From the NCBI RefSeq assembly GCF_030530635.1, contig NZ_JAUMUL010000012.1, positions 1 through 59,700 on the forward strand: DNA of 59,700 nt, given 5' to 3'. The notes beneath the pieces are model-generated. The model was not told where the DNA came from. It saw only the letters and a list, made by a program, of their open reading frames with translations, and ran no database searches. This DNA is from Actinomyces sp. (GTDB lineage: Bacteria; Actinomycetota; Actinomycetes; Actinomycetales; Actinomycetaceae). Position numbers and translations under genes: made by a program. How positions within the stretch are numbered: the first letter of the stretch is position 1; each line of letters starts with the position of its first letter. Below, in pieces: positions 25,630 to 34,774 of the stretch.

Positions 25630-26867
25630 ATGTACACACGCAGGTGTCGCGGACGCCCGATAAGCGGCTCCCCCGGCGGCCTCGCCGCCGCCGTCGACTT
25701 CCGGACGCGCCCGGTAGCGGAAGCGAGGCAACCGCATGTCTCCGCCGTTACGGGGAGCCGATCCGGTAGTGTTGGCCGGCCGGTCCCGCGGTCAAGCAGG
25801 CGGATTCGAGCTCATCGGACCGCCCTCAGTGGCGTATCCAGCCAGGGCCTACCACAGGGAGAGCGAGGCAAGCCGGGCTCACACTGCTCGCGCCTATCGC
25901 AATATTGCTCGACACGCCGAAAACCGCGTGACCGCACCAGAAAGGCAACGTTGTATTTACGTAATTGACGGTGCGCGGCGAGAGCGACCGGCCCGGAGGA
26001 TTCTGCACGGAGCCACCGGCACGGCGAGGCAACCGCGACTTCTCCGCGTGCACATGCGGGAACTACGCGTCGGCTGTGCAGGTGCGGCCGGTGGATGTGG
26101 CGGGCGAGGGGCCACGCCCTGACCCACGGCTGGGACGCCCTGACCTGAGGCTTCGGGCGCGATGCGGGTCGTGTCAGCTGCCGGTCCCCATCCTTGTAAC
26201 CCAACCCCAGCGCGACCAACTCCACAGCCCCCACCTGCCCTGAAGATGTTCGGTAAACCGCTAAGTGGCGTGGCAGACCCCTAACAGGCGCAGCGCACAA
26301 CCCCATCGCCAAGCACGGGCCAACAACCGCGCCCCCGGGTGCGGCCCCCGGTGTGCATCTGGGATGTCGTAACGATTCCTTATCGCGTTTGCTCCTGGCG
26401 AACTCGTTAGCCGCGCCACCTGGTCGCAGGCCGCTCCACCACCACGAGTCACGCCGATCCATGCCGGCCCTACACTGTCCGCCCCAGCGCTATCCTCGTG
26501 AGCCAGGGTCACGTACTTCCACCCTATCTCACACGCCTCAATCCGCATTCCCGTACGAGGCGCAGGCGGACGACCGGAGCCCGCAGGCACACGATTGGGA
26601 GCGCCCAAGCGGACTCCAGCCCGCTCCCCATACCTCATCCATTGTCGTCTCCTCTCCCTTCGCGCACCTCATCCGCGCCAGTGACACCGGTATTCGGTCT
26701 GCCCGAACTGAGTCGGCCAAGCACCGAGACAGGCAAGATACTGACGCAATCGCGAAATGTGCGCTGCGGGGGTGTGGAGAGCGCCCGCGGCACCTGGCAT
26801 GAAACACGCCTGTGGACGCCGGTGCACCCTCCGCTGAAAACCGGGACTGTGGCGGGCGGGCCGAGTC
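25630..26867. other. Gene-poor interval between por promoter and acnA
   Basis: About 1.2 kb. Open frames on both strands of up to ~215 codons exist, but their products are Arg/His/Cys/Trp-rich, lack recognisable domains and have no ribosome-binding sites. Local G+C is somewhat lower than in neighbouring genes. I see no tRNA, RNase P, tmRNA or SRP RNA signature, no repeats and no transposase motif. It may be a decayed gene, or a long untranslated region downstream of acnA. Confidence 0.5.
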
Positions 26868-29570
26868 CTACCGCTGGTCGCCGCGAGCCAGGCCCCGCAG
26901 CACGTACTGCAGGATGCCGCCGTTGCGGAAGTAGTCCGCCTCGCCGGGAGTGTCGATGCGCACGGCCGCCTCGAAGGTGACCTCGCCGCCGTCGGCACGC
27001 CGGGCGGTGACCGTCACCGTGCGGGGGGTGACGCCCTCATTCAGGGCCGTCAGGCCGGTGATCGAGAAGCTCTCGGTGCCGTCCAGACCCAGTGAGGCCG
27101 CCGACTCGCCGACGGGGAACTGCAGCGGCACCACGCCCATGCCGATCAGGTTGGAGCGGTGGATGCGCTCGAAGGACTCGGCGATGACCGCCTTGACCCC
27201 CAGCAGCGCCGTGCCCTTGGCCGCCCAGTCGCGTGAGGAGCCGGAGCCGTACTCCTTGCCGCCCAGCACCACCAGCGGCACACCCGCGGCCTGGTAGGCC
27301 TGGGAGGCGTCGAAGATCGATTCGGTCTGGCCGGTGAGGAAGTTGCGGGTGTATCCGCCCTCCACCCCGTCGAGCAGCTGGTTGCGCAGCCGAATGTTGG
27401 CGAAGGTGCCGCGGATCATGACCTCGTGGTTGCCGCGGCGCGAGCCATAGGAGTTGAAGTCCTTGCGCGCCACCCCGTGGGCGGCCAGGTAACGGCCGGC
27501 CGGGGAGTCAGCCTTAATGGCGCCGGCCGGGGAGATGTGGTCGGTGGTAACCGAGTCACCCAGCAGAGCGAGCACACGAGCACCGGTCACATCCTCCACG
27601 GGGGTCAGCTCCATGGTCAGGCCCTCGAAGAAGGGGGCCTTGCGCACGTAGGTGGAGTCCTCGTCCCAGGTGAAGGTCTCACCGGTGGGGGTGTCCAGGC
27701 CCTGCCAGCGCGCATCGCCGGTGAAGACGTCGGCGTAGTCGCGGGTGTACATCTCCCGGTCGATGGTCGCGTCGATGACGGCCTGCACCTCGGTGGGGTC
27801 CGGCCAGATGTCGGCCAGGAACACGTCCCGCCCCTCATCGTCCTGGCCCAGAGGCTCGGTGGCGAAGTCGAAGTCCATGGTGCCGGCCAGGGCGTAGGCG
27901 ATCACCAGCGGCGGGGAGGCCAGGTAGTTCATCTTCACGTCGGGGTTGATGCGCCCCTCGAAGTTGCGGTTGCCGGACAGCACCGACACGACCGCCAGGT
28001 CAGCATCGTTGACAGCCGCCGACACCTCGGCGGGCAACGGCCCGGAGTTTCCGATGCAGGTGGCGCAGCCGTAGCCGACCACGTTGAAGCCCAGCGTGTT
28101 CAGAGCGGGCCACAGCCCGGCCTTCTCGTAATAGTCCGTAACCACCTGGGAGCCGGGGGCGGTTGAGGTCTTCACCCACGGCTTGGAGCGCAGTCCCTTG
28201 GCGACGGCGTTGCGGGCCAGCAGCCCGGCCGCCACCATCACCGACGGGTTGGAGGTGTTGGTGCAGGAGGTGATCGAGGCGATGGCCACATGACCGTGAT
28301 CGAGGGTGACCTGCGTGCCGTCCGCGAGCGCCACCGGTGTGGGCTTGTGGGCCTCGGCGGCGTACGTCGGCAGGGTCTTCTCGAAGGAGGCCTTCGAGTC
28401 GGACAGCTCAATGCGGTCCTGGGGGCGCTTGGGGCCGGCGATGGAGGGCACCACGGTGGACAGGTCCAACTCGAGGTACTCGGAGTAGGTCGCCTGCCGG
28501 GACGGATCGTGCCACAGGCCCTGCGTCTTGGTGTACTCCTCAACCAGGCGGATGTTCTCCTCGGAACGGCCCGTCAGGCGCAGGTAGTCCAGGGTGACGT
28601 CGTCGATGGGGAAGATCGCCGCGGTGGAGCCGAACTCGGGGCTCATATTGCCGATGGTGGCTCGGTTGGCCAGCGGCACCGCGGCCACACCCTCGCCGTA
28701 GAACTCCACGATCTTGCCGACCACGCCGTGCGCGCGCAGCATCTGGGTAATGGTGAGCACCACATCCGTGGCGGTGGCCCCGGCGGGGATGGACCCGGAG
28801 AGTTTGAAACCGACCACGCGCGGGATCAACATGGATACCGGCTGGCCGAGCATGGCGGCCTCCGCCTCAATGCCGCCCACTCCCCAGCCGAGCACGCCCA
28901 GGCCGTTGACCATGGTGGTGTGAGAGTCTGTGCCCACGCAGGTGTCCGGATAGGCCTGGGTGACGGGAGCGCCGTCGGCCCCCGTGATCTCCCGAGTGAA
29001 GACGGTGCGGGCAAGGTACTCGATGTTGACCTGGTGCACGATGCCGGTACCCGGGGGGACCACCCGGAAGTTCGCCAGCGCCCCCTGCCCCCAGCGCAGG
29101 AACTGGTAGCGCTCAGCGTTGCGCTCGTACTCGCGCTCCTTGTTGCGCTCCAGGGAGCTGGTCAGGCCGAAGGAGTCGATCTGGACGGAGTGGTCGATGA
29201 CCATCTCCGCGGGGGCCAGCGGGTTGATGACCTCCGGGTCACCCCCCAGGTCCGCCACCGCCTCACGCATAGTGGCCAGGTCCACGATGCAGGGCACGCC
29301 GGTGAAGTCCTGCATGACCACCCGCGCCGGGGTGAACTGGATCTCGGTGTCGGGCTCGGCGGTGGGATCCCAGGAGGCCAGGGCGCGCACGTGGTCGGCG
29401 GTGACGTTGGCGCCGTCCTCGGTGCGCAGCAGGTTCTCCGCCAGTACCTTCAGGGCGTAGGGAAGGGGCTCCAGACCGGCGACGGCGTCGAGCCGGTAGA
29501 TCTCATAGGGGCGCCCGTCCACGTCGAGGATGGTGCGGGCGTTGAAGGTGTCGAGACTGGTCAAGTTCAT
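26868..29570 (-). CDS. acnA: Aconitate hydratase A
   Basis: A 900-residue monomeric aconitase of the AcnA/IRP1 family that isomerises citrate to isocitrate in the TCA cycle. The [4Fe-4S] cysteines are in SITSCTNTSNPSVM and GYGCATCIGNSG. Substrate-site motifs TDSHTTMVNGLGVLGWGVGG and GKEYGSGSSRDWAAKG are present, as is the swivel-domain FNSYGSRRGNHEVMIRGTF. The ATG at 29570 follows AGGAACAGGA. It is monocistronic in appearance, with a long empty interval behind it. Assimilation of acetyl-CoA from the nearby pyruvate oxidoreductase is a plausible metabolic link. Confidence 0.96.
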   Translation of the reverse strand: MNLTSLDTFNARTILDVDGRPYEIYRLDAVAGLEPLPYALKVLAENLLRTEDGANVTADHVRALASWDPTAEPDTEIQFTPARVVMQDFTGVPCIVDLATMREAVADLGGDPEVINPLAPAEMVIDHSVQIDSFGLTSSLERNKEREYERNAERYQFLRWGQGALANFRVVPPGTGIVHQVNIEYLARTVFTREITGADGAPVTQAYPDTCVGTDSHTTMVNGLGVLGWGVGGIEAEAAMLGQPVSMLIPRVVGFKLSGSIPAGATATDVVLTITQMLRAHGVVGKIVEFYGEGVAAVPLANRATIGNMSPEFGSTAAIFPIDDVTLDYLRLTGRSEENIRLVEEYTKTQGLWHDPSRQATYSEYLELDLSTVVPSIAGPKRPQDRIELSDSKASFEKTLPTYAAEAHKPTPVALADGTQVTLDHGHVAIASITSCTNTSNPSVMVAAGLLARNAVAKGLRSKPWVKTSTAPGSQVVTDYYEKAGLWPALNTLGFNVVGYGCATCIGNSGPLPAEVSAAVNDADLAVVSVLSGNRNFEGRINPDVKMNYLASPPLVIAYALAGTMDFDFATEPLGQDDEGRDVFLADIWPDPTEVQAVIDATIDREMYTRDYADVFTGDARWQGLDTPTGETFTWDEDSTYVRKAPFFEGLTMELTPVEDVTGARVLALLGDSVTTDHISPAGAIKADSPAGRYLAAHGVARKDFNSYGSRRGNHEVMIRGTFANIRLRNQLLDGVEGGYTRNFLTGQTESIFDASQAYQAAGVPLVVLGGKEYGSGSSRDWAAKGTALLGVKAVIAESFERIHRSNLIGMGVVPLQFPVGESAASLGLDGTESFSITGLTALNEGVTPRTVTVTARRADGGEVTFEAAVRIDTPGEADYFRNGGILQYVLRGLARGDQR

Positions 29571-29632
29571 TCCTGTTCCTGCTAGTGCGCGGCGGCGCAC
29601 GGGATGCGCTGAGGCGGGATTGGCTGCTGATC

Positions 29633-29664
29633 ACGGTAGCGGACCAGGCTTCATGCGGTGTCAA
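29633..29664 (-). promoter_or_regulatory. Candidate acnA promoter
   Basis: On the minus strand, a consensus -35 TTGACA (29664-29659) is followed by TACCGT (29638-29633), a TANNNT-type -10, after a 20-nt spacer. That spacer is longer than usual. The position is about 65 nt upstream of the acnA ATG. The -35 match is strong and the pairing uncertain. Confidence 0.35.
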
Positions 29665-29746
29665 CACGGGCCGCACCGCCTCCCGAGCGCCACGGCATAC
29701 GCCACACGTGAGTGACGAAAACGGGCCGGCGTCCCGGGCGTGCGGC

Positions 29747-31216
29747 TCAGCTGCGCTCCAGCACCGCGATGGTCTCGAAGTGGTGGGTGTGGGGGAACAT
29801 GTCCAGGGCGCTCATGGCGACCGGCCGATAACCGGCTTTCAGGAAGGCGCCCAGGTCACGGGCCAGTGCGGCCGGGTCGCAGGCGACCATGACCACCCGG
29901 CGGGGAGTCAAGGCGGCCACGGCTTGGATTATTCCGCGGCCCGCACCCCGCCGCGGCGGGTCGAGGACCACGACGTCGGCGTTCCTCCCCGTGGCAGCGT
30001 CGCCGGCGGTGAAGTGCCCCAACCGGGAGACCGCCTCCGGGGTGACACGACCGGCGGCCAGCTCCGCATCGGCATAGTCGTGCAGGGTGCGACGGGCGTC
30101 ACCGACGGCGCGCGTGTCTCCCTCCAGGGAGTGCACCGCGCCAGTTAGGGCTACGAGCGGCAAGGTGAACAGGCCGGCCCCGGAGTACAGCTCGAGCACG
30201 CGAATGCCGCCTGTGCGCGCGGGGTCAAGCGGGGCGTCACCGGGGCGGGTACCGGAGGCGGTCGGCTCTTCGGCGAGCGCGGCACGCACCACCCGGTCAA
30301 CAAGTACGGCAGGGGCCTGCCGGTGAGCCTGCCAGAAGCCGTCGGCGTGCACCGAGTAGCGCAGTAGTCCCAGACCGAGGCCGGAGGCATTGACGACCTC
30401 GCCGACCCGCCGGCGACCCGTGGAGCGACCGGAGCCGGTCAGCACCGTGGTGGTCCGACTGGGATCATCCGGATCCTCCAGCAGGACCAGCGGATCGCCT
30501 TCGGATGGTGCAACGGCATTCACGCGCATGCCGGGCCGGAAGTGCTTGCGCCACAGGGCGCGTTCGGTGAGTCCCAGATCCTGGATGGAACGCACCGCCA
30601 GTGGCAGGCCGCGTACGGGCAGAACGGTGCCGCTGCGGAATCCGTGCATGCCGGCCTCGCCCCCATCGGTGACGGTCAGGGACACTCGAGTGCGGGTGCC
30701 GGTACCGGCACGGGCGCGCACGCGCGGGTCGGGGTCGGCCTCGGCGGCCGCATCCCCCGGCATGGGCTCGATCGGCACGGCACTTCCCGTGGCGCCGGGC
30801 AGGGCCGCTACGGCCTCGACGACCTCTCCACCACCGATGCGGCGTAGGCAGTCAGCCAGCACCCACCGCTTCCAGGTGCGCTGTGCCGGCAGGGCGACAT
30901 GGGACAGTTCTCCGCCTCCCACTCCCCCGGGGCCGGCCTCCTCCCAGACCGGACGCACGCGGTCCGGCGAAGGAGTCAGGATCTCAACCGCGTCGGCGCG
31001 CCAAAGCTTGGCATTCTTCTCCGTCATCACGGCCCGCACGGTCTCGCCCGGCAGAGCGTGGCGGACGAAGACTACGCGCCCGGATGGGTCGTCGACGGGA
31101 CGCGCAACGCAGTGGCCGCCGTGGGCGGGGGCGCCGACGGCGAGGGTGAGGTACTCCGGCATCGCGGGAGTGGTGGCGGGCGGCCTCGGCGGGACACTGC
31201 GGCGGCGGGGGCTCAT
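29747..31216 (-). CDS. TrmA/RlmD-type RNA uridine-5-methyltransferase with TRAM domain
   Basis: A 489-residue class I methyltransferase of the RumA/TrmA family. An N-terminal TRAM-like RNA-binding domain (YLTLAVGAPAHGGHCVARP...VVFVRHALPGETVRA) precedes the SAM site LELYSGAGLFTLPL, the motif VLDPPRRGAGRG, and VACDPAALARDL containing the catalytic Cys. It should form m5U in rRNA or tRNA, and the exact target is not readable. Its ATG overlaps the permease stop by 4 nt (ATGA), an arrangement conserved with mycobacterial Rv2689c/Rv2690c. Confidence 0.88.
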   Translation of the reverse strand: MSPRRRSVPPRPPATTPAMPEYLTLAVGAPAHGGHCVARPVDDPSGRVVFVRHALPGETVRAVMTEKNAKLWRADAVEILTPSPDRVRPVWEEAGPGGVGGGELSHVALPAQRTWKRWVLADCLRRIGGGEVVEAVAALPGATGSAVPIEPMPGDAAAEADPDPRVRARAGTGTRTRVSLTVTDGGEAGMHGFRSGTVLPVRGLPLAVRSIQDLGLTERALWRKHFRPGMRVNAVAPSEGDPLVLLEDPDDPSRTTTVLTGSGRSTGRRRVGEVVNASGLGLGLLRYSVHADGFWQAHRQAPAVLVDRVVRAALAEEPTASGTRPGDAPLDPARTGGIRVLELYSGAGLFTLPLVALTGAVHSLEGDTRAVGDARRTLHDYADAELAAGRVTPEAVSRLGHFTAGDAATGRNADVVVLDPPRRGAGRGIIQAVAALTPRRVVMVACDPAALARDLGAFLKAGYRPVAMSALDMFPHTHHFETIAVLERS

Positions 31217-33306
31217 GCATTCTCCTGAGACGTCGGTGGGGCGGTCGGGGTCGGGCGGTGATGAGGGTACGCGGAGGTCGGTCGACGGTCGGCCGCGTGC
31301 CGGACGGCGTCGTCGGCATCCGTGATGTTCCGTGGGGCCGTGCCGCGAATGCCATGATGGCCGGGCCGGCCCAGTTGCCAGGGAACCGATGCCACCACGA
31401 CCCCCGGGGTGAGCCGCAGGGCGGCCCTCACACGCAGCTCGGTACGGTTGTGCAGGGCCTGTTCCCACCAGTGGCGCACCAGGTACTCGGGCAGGAGGAC
31501 GACTACCAGGTCTTGGGGGGATTCACGCCGCACGCTGCGCACGTAGGAGACGATCGCACGGGCACTGTCGCGCGATGGCGAGTCCAGCACGGTAAGCGGG
31601 ACCTGCAGCCCGGCCTCCTCCCAGTCGCTCAACAGTCGCTCGGCGGCGCCGTCACCGATGTCCGCGGTGACGGCCTCAATGTAGGTCGGGTGGGTGGACA
31701 GGGCGTATGTCAGGGTACGCAGGGCGAGCCGGTGCAGTCTGGACACCGGGACGATGGCGTGGACGTGCACAGGCAGCAGGCGCGTGTCGTGCAGGTCGGC
31801 GACGGCAAGGTCCTCGTTGACGTGGCGGTAGTGACGGCGGATGGCTTTCATCACCAGGTATAGGGCCGCCATGATGGTCAGCGTGATCCAGGCGCCGCGG
31901 GTGAGCATGGTCAGTAGGACGGTCGCCAGCACGGCACCGGTGGAGACCACGCCGATGCCGTTGACGATACGCGAACGGCGCATCCGGCGGCGGGCACCCG
32001 GATCCGTGGCGGTGGACAGCGCCCGGTTCCAGTGGCACACCATGCCCATCTGGGAGAGTGTGAGGGAAATGAACAGACCCACGACATACAGCTGGATCAA
32101 CCGGCTGGTGTTGGCCTGGAAGGCGATCATGAACGCTGCTGCACCCGCCCAGGCCACGATGACGCCGCTCGTGCGGACCGGCCCGTCGCCGCGCTCGGCG
32201 AGTTGACGCGGCAGGTACGCCTCACGTCCAAGTACGCCGGCCAGCGCCGGGAATCCGTGGAAGGCCCGGTTGGCGGCCAGCACCAGAATCAGGCCGGTTG
32301 TCACCGTGACCAGGTAGAACATGGGCCGGAAGTCGGCGAACACGGTGGCGGCGACCTGCACGATCACCGGATCCTGCCGGTAGCCATCGCCGACGGGGGT
32401 ACTGTCGGTGAGTAGGTCGGTTGCGGGGTTGCCGACCATGCGCACACCGACGGCGGAGGCCAAGTGCACCACGCTCATGAGCATGGCGGCGGTGATGATC
32501 CCGAGCAGCAGCAGGGTGGTGGCGGCGTTCTTGGACTTGGGACGGCGCAGCCCGGTCACGTCGACGGCAACGCCGTCCACGCCGGTCAGGGCGGCACAGC
32601 CGGAGGAGAATGCCCGCAGGATGAGCAGGGCGCCTGCCAGCCCCGTAAGTCCCTGATCCCAGCCGGGGTGAGCGGCCAACTCGTACGCGGCTGAGGACGC
32701 CTGCCCAAGTGTGCCGGTCAGTTCTTGAATGACGCCGACCAGCACCATGATCCCGATGGCCCCCATGTAGAGGTAGGCGGGCAGGGCCAGGACTCCGCGG
32801 GTGCGCTGGCCGCCACGCAGGTTGACCAGTGCCAGAAGCGTGGCGATCCCCACCCCGATGCCCACCTTGTGAGGGGCCAGGGCGGGGACGGCGGCGATCA
32901 GGTAGCCGGCACCTGAGGATATGGACACGGCCACGGTGAGCACGTAATCACTCAGCAGCGCGGAGGCGGTCACGAGCCCCGTACGGTGGCCGAGATTGGT
33001 GGAGACCACCTCGTAGTCGCCGCCGCCGGTGGGGTAGGCGCGCACGGTCTGCCGGTAGGCCGCGACTACCACGACGAGCACACTCACCACGGCCAGTGCG
33101 ACCCAGGGGGAGAGCGAGGTGGCGGCCAAGCCGGCCACCGCCAGGGTGATCAGAATCTCGTCGGGGACGTAGCCGACACTTGACAGGGTGGCGGTGGCGA
33201 AGACCGGCAGAGCGATCCGCTTCGGGAGCAGGGCCTTGCCCGGGGCCCGGCCGGGCACCGGGCGACCTAGGAGAAGCCGCTTGACGCGGTCGGCGAAGTC
33301 GCGCAC
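31213..33306 (-). CDS. APC-superfamily permease, KimA-like potassium transporter candidate
   Basis: A 697-residue protein. About 12 transmembrane segments (residues ~30-470) carry KimA/YdaO-like motifs: FATATLSSVGYVPDEIL, YRQTVRAYPTGGGDYEVVS, SDYVLTVAVSISSG and ALVNLRGGQRT. A cytoplasmic C-terminal domain of about 180 residues resembles the universal-stress-type domain of KimA. Its location next to two RCK (TrkA) proteins supports a role in K+ uptake, although these genes are often annotated as amino-acid permeases. GTG start with no ribosome-binding site. A promoter TTGGCC-N17-TAGCAT ends 8 nt before the GTG, so the message may be leaderless. Confidence 0.8.
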   Translation of the reverse strand: MRDFADRVKRLLLGRPVPGRAPGKALLPKRIALPVFATATLSSVGYVPDEILITLAVAGLAATSLSPWVALAVVSVLVVVVAAYRQTVRAYPTGGGDYEVVSTNLGHRTGLVTASALLSDYVLTVAVSISSGAGYLIAAVPALAPHKVGIGVGIATLLALVNLRGGQRTRGVLALPAYLYMGAIGIMVLVGVIQELTGTLGQASSAAYELAAHPGWDQGLTGLAGALLILRAFSSGCAALTGVDGVAVDVTGLRRPKSKNAATTLLLLGIITAAMLMSVVHLASAVGVRMVGNPATDLLTDSTPVGDGYRQDPVIVQVAATVFADFRPMFYLVTVTTGLILVLAANRAFHGFPALAGVLGREAYLPRQLAERGDGPVRTSGVIVAWAGAAAFMIAFQANTSRLIQLYVVGLFISLTLSQMGMVCHWNRALSTATDPGARRRMRRSRIVNGIGVVSTGAVLATVLLTMLTRGAWITLTIMAALYLVMKAIRRHYRHVNEDLAVADLHDTRLLPVHVHAIVPVSRLHRLALRTLTYALSTHPTYIEAVTADIGDGAAERLLSDWEEAGLQVPLTVLDSPSRDSARAIVSYVRSVRRESPQDLVVVLLPEYLVRHWWEQALHNRTELRVRAALRLTPGVVVASVPWQLGRPGHHGIRGTAPRNITDADDAVRHAADRRPTSAYPHHRPTPTAPPTSQENA

Positions 33307-33313
33307 GAACGAC

Positions 33314-33370
33314 GATGCTACGTCCGCCTCACGCCTGGGCCAAGCCTGCCGCCCGTTGACGGAGTACCGT
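33314..33370. promoter_or_regulatory. Divergent leaderless-type promoters between the permease and ceoB
   Basis: Minus strand: TTGGCC, 17-nt spacer, then TAGCAT ending 8 nt before the permease GTG. Plus strand: TACCGT at 33365-33370 ends 7 nt before the ceoB GTG, with no clear -35. Neither start codon has a Shine-Dalgarno sequence. Both placements put the transcription start on or next to the GTG. Confidence 0.4.
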
Positions 33371-33377
33371 TGATTCC

Positions 33378-34043
33378 GTGCACTTCGTCATCATGGGCTG
33401 CGGTCGAGTAGGAGCCTCCATGGCATCCCAGTTGGATCGCATGGGTCATTCGGTGGCCGTCGTTGACCAGAACTCCGACGCCTTCCGGCGACTGCCGGCC
33501 ACCTTCAACGGGCGCAAGGTCAAGGGTATCGGCTTCGACCGGGACGCGCTGGAGCAGGCGGGAATCGACGAGGCCTACGCCTTCGCCGCCGTGTCCAACG
33601 GGGACAATTCCAACATCATCGCCGCGCGGGTCGCCCGCGAGTTATTCGGTGTTGAACACGTGGTCGCCCGCATCTACGACCCGACCCGTGCCGACGTCTA
33701 TGAGCGGCTGGGCATTCCCACCGTGGCGACGGTACGCCAGACCGCCGAGCACATGATGCGCCGCCTGCTCCCCGGCGGGACGGCGCGGGAGTTCATGGAT
33801 CCCTCCGGCGCCGCGGGACTGGTCCAGCCCGACCTGTCCGCCGCCTGGGTCGGTACGACGGTCGGCTCCTTGGAGGAGCGGCTCCAAGTGCGAGTCGCCT
33901 GGATCTCCCGGGGCTCGGGGGCCGTGATACCGCGAACGAGCACCATCATTCAGGAGCACGACCGCCTGCATCTGGCGGCCACCATCCAGCAGTTGCCCGT
34001 CGTACAGCGTGCCCTGTCCCGTCCGCCCACGCAGGAGGTCTGA
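33378..34043 (+). CDS. ceoB: TrkA-family RCK regulatory protein (first of pair)
   Basis: A 221-residue K+ channel/transporter regulator. The N-terminal Rossmann RCK_N domain begins HFVIMGCGRVGASMASQLDRMGH and binds nucleotide (NAD/ATP). The C-terminal RCK_C domain spans about residues 140-215. It corresponds to CeoB of M. tuberculosis (Rv2691), adjacent to the same permease. Such proteins gate a membrane partner; no TrkH/KtrB subunit is in the window, so the divergent permease is the best candidate. GTG start, probably leaderless. Confidence 0.9.
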   Translation: MHFVIMGCGRVGASMASQLDRMGHSVAVVDQNSDAFRRLPATFNGRKVKGIGFDRDALEQAGIDEAYAFAAVSNGDNSNIIAARVARELFGVEHVVARIYDPTRADVYERLGIPTVATVRQTAEHMMRRLLPGGTAREFMDPSGAAGLVQPDLSAAWVGTTVGSLEERLQVRVAWISRGSGAVIPRTSTIIQEHDRLHLAATIQQLPVVQRALSRPPTQEV

Positions 34044-34045
34044 AC

Positions 34046-34774
34046 ATGAAGATCCTAATTGCCGGAGCCGGCTCGGTGGGCCGGTCCATCGCCCGCGAGT
34101 TGATCAGCCACGGCCACGACGTCACCCTGGTGGACCGCTCCCCCGATGCCATGCGTATCGCCTCCGTGCCGGAGGCGGACTGGCAGTTGGCGGACGCCTG
34201 TGACGTGGGCTCCCTGGCGGACGCCGGCGCCGGTGACTGCGACGTCGTCGTATCCGCCACCGGCGATGACAAGGCGAATCTGGTCATCTCCCTGCTGGCC
34301 AAGACCGAATACGGAGTACCGCGTACGGTCGCGCGGGTCAACAACCCGAAGAACGAGTGGTTGTTTGATGACACCTGGGGCGTGGATGTGGCCGTCTCCA
34401 CCCCGCGCATCATGACTGCCCTGGTGGAGGAGGCCGTCAGCGTCGGCTCACTCGTGCCCGTGTTCACTTTCCACCAGTCCGGTGCGCTCATGCATGAACT
34501 AACACTGCCTGACGACTCTCCCGTCATCGGCGAGCCGGTCAGCGCCGTCAAGCTGCCGCCGCACACGGTGCTGGCTGCGATTCTGCGGGACTACCGACCG
34601 ATTCGGCCCGGACGCGGCGACCGCTTCGAGCGGGGAGACGAGTTGCTGTTCCTCACCGCGCGGGCGGGCGAAACGGCGCTGGAGGAAATGCCGGCGATAT
34701 TCACGGGGGTAGCCGATCCCGCTGTGGAGGCGGACGGTCCTAGCGCTGAGCCGACAGGGCCGAAGCCGACCTGA
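34046..34774 (+). CDS. ceoC: TrkA-family RCK regulatory protein (second of pair)
   Basis: A 242-residue RCK protein, paralogous to the preceding one and starting 2 nt after its stop, with AGGAGG as ribosome-binding site within the end of ceoB. The nucleotide loop MKILIAGAGSVGRSIARELISHGH is at the N-terminus, and an RCK_C domain covers about residues 140-215. Pairs of RCK proteins commonly form hetero-oligomeric gating rings. The last 35 nt overlap the 3' end of the convergent DUF3159 gene. Confidence 0.9.
   Translation: MKILIAGAGSVGRSIARELISHGHDVTLVDRSPDAMRIASVPEADWQLADACDVGSLADAGAGDCDVVVSATGDDKANLVISLLAKTEYGVPRTVARVNNPKNEWLFDDTWGVDVAVSTPRIMTALVEEAVSVGSLVPVFTFHQSGALMHELTLPDDSPVIGEPVSAVKLPPHTVLAAILRDYRPIRPGRGDRFERGDELLFLTARAGETALEEMPAIFTGVADPAVEADGPSAEPTGPKPT

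Noticed and set aside
25812..26462. 216-codon minus-strand open frame in the gap before acnA
   Set aside because: Arg/Trp/Pro-rich, no ribosome-binding site, no domain, and competing frames of similar length on the other strand.
28290..29585. 431-codon plus-strand open frame
   Set aside because: Exactly antisense to acnA, with a Gly/His/Val-rich product and no domain.
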